NCBI GenBank assembly: GCA_965200895.1
Contig: CBDAVM010000001.1
Location: 124,001 to 188,000, forward strand
Length of the DNA stretch: 64,000 nt
Direction: 5' to 3'
Source of the DNA: WTFV01 sp965200895
Lineage (GTDB): Bacteria > Acidobacteriota > Vicinamibacteria > Vicinamibacterales > UBA8438
The notes under the pieces are model-generated. The model saw only the letters and a program-made list of their open reading frames with translations. It searched no databases and was not told where the DNA came from. Below are positions 61,017 to 64,000 of the stretch, one piece after another; within the stretch, counting starts at the first letter, position 1; each line of letters starts with the position of its first letter. The position numbers and the translations under genes are program-made.

Positions 61017-62264
61017 TCACCGCCGCTGGGCGAGCACGTCGAAGTCCTGCCCGCCGGTGAACGCGGCGACCCCGGCGCCGAGCCGCTGCGCGACCCGCCG
61101 GTAGTGGAAGTAGGGCCGCCACGCGCGGACGCGCCGGTGGCAGCGCGCGATCTCGTCGTCGATGCGGGCGGCGAGCGCCTCGCGGAGCTCGTCGGGACCG
61201 TCCGCCGCCGCTCCCGGACGCGACAACGTTTCGCGCCGGTCGGCTGCAAGACCGTTCACCGCCGGCCTGCCGGCGGCCGTTGCGCGCGGCCCAGCAGCAT
61301 GTCCGTCCGCATGGGCCCGCGCCGACGGTGCGCACGCCCCTGGCAGATCGGCGGCACGAGGTTTCTCGTCCGGCCCGCCGCCGGCCGCCGGGCACGACCC
61401 CGCGCCACCGCGGTCCTCGCAGCCGGCGGCGGGAATCCGCGCCGTCAGCGTCTCGCGCGCCGCCACCCGCGCGCGGCTGCCCCGGCCCGGAAGGACGCCG
61501 AGCGCCCGCAGCCCGCGGCGCGGGCCGATGACCTGCACACGCAGCACCCGGAAACCGACGTCGTCAAGCAGTCGCAGGAGCTGTGCTCGCGAGAAGAACG
61601 TCAGGTGCCCCTGCCCCAGTACGGGGACCTCACCGGGGCGCGCCACGACCGCCGCGCGCTGCAGGGGACGCAGGTCGGCCTCCCCGTGGGGTGTGACGAT
61701 GCGCAGCCGGGCGCCCGGCCGCATGATCCGGCGCGTCTCCTCCAGGTGCCGGCGCGGGTGGGTGACGTGCTCCAGCAGGTCCTTCTGCAGCACGTAGTCG
61801 AAGCGCTCCGGCGCAAAGCCCGCCCCTTCGAGCGTCCCCTCGTGCACGGTGACGCCGAACCGGTCGCGGGCGTACCAGGCGCCGAACGCCGAGACCTCCA
61901 CCCCTTCCACCCGCCAGCGTGTCCGCGGACCGAGCGACGCCAGCAGGAAGCCAAGAGCGCTGCCGACCTCCAGGAAGCGGCCCGTCGGCGCGAAGCGCTG
62001 AAGCTCGCGGGCCAGAAAGAAAGCATCGCGCTCGTAGCGCTGCCGCTGCCGCGCGTACCCCGCGAAACCGTGCGACGCCGCCGAATCGAAGTAGTCCGCG
62101 CCGTAGAGCGCCTCGACGGCCGCCGGCGACAGCCGCGGCCGCACCTGCCGCAGGCCGCAGCCGGCGCAGCGCCGGATCCACACCGCGCCGACGCCGGGCA
62201 GCCCCGCCTCGACGAGCGGCGTCATCGTCTGCGCCGCGCCGCACACGTCGCAGGGGTCGTCCAT
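61017..62264 (-). CDS. SAM-dependent methyltransferase with N-terminal zinc ribbon
   Basis: Protein of 415 residues. Two CxxC pairs (C5/C8 and C33/C36) form a likely zinc ribbon; a class I methyltransferase domain follows with motif I RFLEVGSALGFLL (about 97-109) and DLLEHVTHPRRHLEETRRIM. This layout is common in methyltransferases of sugar, lipid or natural-product genes. After about residue 285 an Ala/Gly/Arg-rich linker of ~60 residues leads to a short C-terminal region (LREALAARIDDEIARCHRRVRA). The ATG at 62264 has AAGG just upstream. No substrate is evident. Confidence 0.82.
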   Translation of the reverse strand: MDDPCDVCGAAQTMTPLVEAGLPGVGAVWIRRCAGCGLRQVRPRLSPAAVEALYGADYFDSAASHGFAGYARQRQRYERDAFFLARELQRFAPTGRFLEVGSALGFLLASLGPRTRWRVEGVEVSAFGAWYARDRFGVTVHEGTLEGAGFAPERFDYVLQKDLLEHVTHPRRHLEETRRIMRPGARLRIVTPHGEADLRPLQRAAVVARPGEVPVLGQGHLTFFSRAQLLRLLDDVGFRVLRVQVIGPRRGLRALGVLPGRGSRARVAARETLTARIPAAGCEDRGGAGSCPAAGGGPDEKPRAADLPGACAPSARAHADGHAAGPRATAAGRPAVNGLAADRRETLSRPGAAADGPDELREALAARIDDEIARCHRRVRAWRPYFHYRRVAQRLGAGVAAFTGGQDFDVLAQRR

Positions 62265-62364
62265 GTCCTTGTCCACATCGTCCGGACCGGAGCGAATCCG
62301 ATCGGATGTCGCGCCGCGGCATCGCCGGGACCCGCAGGAGCCGCACCGTCGTCGATGTCCGGCC

Positions 62365-63672
62365 ATGATATCGTTCGCAGCGCCGATGCCTGCTTCCGAG
62401 TCCTCGCGTCTGTTCAACCGCGCGCGCCGGGTGCTGCCCGGTGGCGTCAACAGCCCCGTGCGGGCGTTCGGTGCGGTCGGCGGCCGACCGCCGTTCATCG
62501 CGCGAGCCCGCGGCGCACGCCTGTACGACGTCGACGGGCGGAGCTACATCGACTACGTGATGTCCTGGGGACCGCTCATCCACGGACACGCACCGGCGGA
62601 GCTGACCCGCGCACTGCGTTCAGCCGCCGGACGCGGGACCAGTTTCGGCGCGCCGACCGCGTTGGAGGTGGAGCTCGGCCGGCTCGTCTGCCGCCTCGTC
62701 CCCTCCGTCGAACGCGTGCGCTTCGTCAACTCCGGCACCGAGGCGACGATGAGCGCCATCCGCGTGGCGCGGGCCGCCACGGGCCGGGACCGCATCGTCA
62801 AGTTCGGCGGCTGCTACCACGGGCACGGGGACGCGTTCCTGGTGCAGGCAGGCTCCGGCGCCACCACGCTCGGCGTGCCGACCAGTCCGGGCGTCGCGCG
62901 CGCCACGGCCGCCGACACGCTGATCGCGAACTACAACGACGTGGAATCGGTCGACCGTCTGTGCCTGGCCCACCGCGACGCCATCGCCGCGGTCATCGTC
63001 GAACCGATCGCCGGCAACATGGGGGTGGTGCCGCCGGCCCCCGGCTTTCTCGACGGACTGCGCGACCTGTGCGACCGGAACGGCATCGTCCTGATCTTTG
63101 ACGAGGTGATCTCCGGCTTCCGTGCGTCCAAGGGGGGCGCGCAGGCGGTCCACGGCGTGGCGCCGGACCTGACCTGTCTCGGCAAGATCATCGGCGGCGG
63201 CCTGCCGGTGGGCGCCTACGGCGGGCGGGCCGACCTGATGGAGCGCGTGGCGCCGGCGGGTCCGGTCTACCAGGCCGGTACGCTCTCGGGAAACCCGTTG
63301 GCGATGACGGCCGGCATCTGGGCCCTCTCGAAGCTGTCCGCGCCGCTCTACCGGAAGCTCGACAAGCTCGGGCGCCGTCTCGCGAAAGGGCTGCGGGAAG
63401 TCGCTCGCGAAACCGGAACGGACCTCACCGTCAACACGGCCGGCTCCGTGCTGACCCCGTTCTTCACCGCGGGTCCGGTGACGGACTACACGTCGGCGAC
63501 CGCCGCCGACACCGACGCCTACGCCGCCTTCTTCCAGGGCATGCTGCGGCGCGGCATCTACCCGCCGCCCTCGCAGTTCGAGGGCTGGTTCCTGTCGGAT
63601 GCGCACACCGAGCGGGACGTCGATCGCACCGTCCGGGCGGCCCGGCAGACACTGACCGACATCGCTGCGTGA
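62365..63672 (+). CDS. hemL: glutamate-1-semialdehyde 2,1-aminomutase HemL
   Basis: PLP enzyme of 435 residues that makes 5-aminolevulinate from the product of HemA. Family motifs: LPGGVNSPVRAF, FVNSGTEATMSAIRVAR, YHGHGDAFLVQAGSG, LIFDEVISGFR and the PLP lysine K274 in TCLGKIIGGGLPVG. The listed ATG and a second ATG at 62386 are both possible starts. It lies 17-21 kb from hemACDB, divergent from the methyltransferase gene with a 100-bp gap. Confidence 0.97.
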   Translation: MISFAAPMPASESSRLFNRARRVLPGGVNSPVRAFGAVGGRPPFIARARGARLYDVDGRSYIDYVMSWGPLIHGHAPAELTRALRSAAGRGTSFGAPTALEVELGRLVCRLVPSVERVRFVNSGTEATMSAIRVARAATGRDRIVKFGGCYHGHGDAFLVQAGSGATTLGVPTSPGVARATAADTLIANYNDVESVDRLCLAHRDAIAAVIVEPIAGNMGVVPPAPGFLDGLRDLCDRNGIVLIFDEVISGFRASKGGAQAVHGVAPDLTCLGKIIGGGLPVGAYGGRADLMERVAPAGPVYQAGTLSGNPLAMTAGIWALSKLSAPLYRKLDKLGRRLAKGLREVARETGTDLTVNTAGSVLTPFFTAGPVTDYTSATAADTDAYAAFFQGMLRRGIYPPPSQFEGWFLSDAHTERDVDRTVRAARQTLTDIAA

Positions 63673-64000
63673 GCCGACGACCGGTTCGGCGCGGCGCGGA
63701 ACGGTGGGACGTGTCGCCGGGTCGCTCGCCGGCGCCGCTGCGTGTGCTCTGTACCATTACGCACCGGCCCGCCGCGACGTGACATGTCGTCGCGACGGTC
63801 GCTCGTGCGCGTCGTTGCCTGAGCCCCGGGATCGGGATATCTTCGGCGCGCTGCGTCGTCCCCATGAACGCGACTCGATGATCGTCGGCGACGCTCCGCC
63901 TTCACCGGCGTGATGGCCGGCCGGATTCACCGGAACCGCCGGGCGTCGATCTGGCTGCGGTCGCGCAACGGCGCACCGCGGCCCGGCACGATGCTCCGAA
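63673..64000. other. 328-bp terminal region, no supported gene
   Basis: After hemL no open frame has a recognisable family or a good ribosome-binding site. A 69-codon frame (63704-63913, GTG start) and a frame opening with ATG at 63913 and running off the window are possible but unsupported. No clear hairpin was found directly after hemL. Confidence 0.4.

Noticed and set aside
60919..61104. Small plus-strand frame before the methyltransferase (repetitive Ile/Glu/Asp codons)
   Set aside because: A short frame with a local GATCATCGAGGTCATC-type repeat, no ribosome-binding site and overlap with the methyltransferase 3' end.
63704..63913. 69-codon plus-strand frame after hemL
   Set aside because: No family, weak start context and Arg-rich composition typical of chance frames.

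Overview
The window is high-GC bacterial chromosome (roughly 68-70% G+C by eye). Several families point to Acidobacteriota, probably a Vicinamibacteria-like lineage: two von Willebrand A proteins of the 'VWFA-related Acidobacterial' type, a CRTAC1 (FG-GAP plus ASPIC/UnbV) protein paired with a TPR protein, and very large TonB-dependent receptors with an N-terminal carboxypeptidase-regulatory-like domain. MurE carries the DNPR motif expected for meso-diaminopimelate peptidoglycan, so a Gram-negative envelope is likely. The taxonomic call is inference from gene content; no rRNA gene is present.

Layout. (1) 72-16975, minus strand: a complete dcw division and cell-wall cluster, transcribed mraZ-rsmH-ftsL-ftsI-murE-murF-mraY-murD-ftsW-murG-murC-ftsQ-ftsA-ftsZ, mostly with overlapping stop and start codons. 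It has a clear sigma70-type promoter and a three-box MraZ operator in front of mraZ. ftsI has an internally duplicated N-terminal module and a C-terminal PASTA domain, and a ~126-bp palindromic element sits between murD and ftsW. (2) 17091-20692, plus: a YchF-like GTPase, the lipid II flippase MurJ and a rhomboid protease. (3) 20763-25519: a cupin, a fused alpha-beta 2-oxoacid dehydrogenase E1, a secreted beta-propeller-like protein and a DMT permease. (4) 25681-28073, plus: an ATP synthase Fo cluster (atpZ/atpI-like, atpB, atpE, atpF) without the F1 genes, ending in a strong hairpin. (5) 28116-38057, minus: a small membrane protein and a partial complex I operon, nuoA-C-D-H-J-K-L-M-N, lacking nuoB, E, F, G and I. 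(6) 38561-48949, plus: a run of nine genes with short gaps or overlaps: two VWA proteins, a CcsA/HemX-like membrane protein, hemA-hemC-hemD-hemB, then CRTAC1 and TPR proteins translationally coupled to hemB. (7) 49206-58252: two paralogous TonB-dependent receptors flanking a small accessory island (coiled-coil protein, Uma2 nuclease, Phd/VapC toxin-antitoxin). (8) 58425-63672: a lipoprotein-like fusion of cytochrome c, copper monooxygenase and TPR domains, a small cytochrome c, a zinc-ribbon methyltransferase and hemL.

How the parts fit. The left third makes the septal machinery and lipid II (MurC-F, MraY, MurG, flippase MurJ). The middle holds the membrane parts of energy conservation: proton-pumping arms of complex I and the ATP synthase proton channel. 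The heme genes (hemACDB, hemL) supply cofactor for c-type cytochromes, two of which are encoded at 58-61 kb. The CRTAC1, TPR, receptor, copper-monooxygenase and cytochrome genes look like an outer-membrane and periplasmic uptake or oxidation module, but that joint function is inference.

The most interesting points are the long palindrome that contains the murD stop codon, the FtsI module duplication, the coupling of heme genes to the CRTAC1/TPR pair, and the cytochrome c-copper monooxygenase-TPR fusion. No tRNA, rRNA, CRISPR array or transposase gene was seen.
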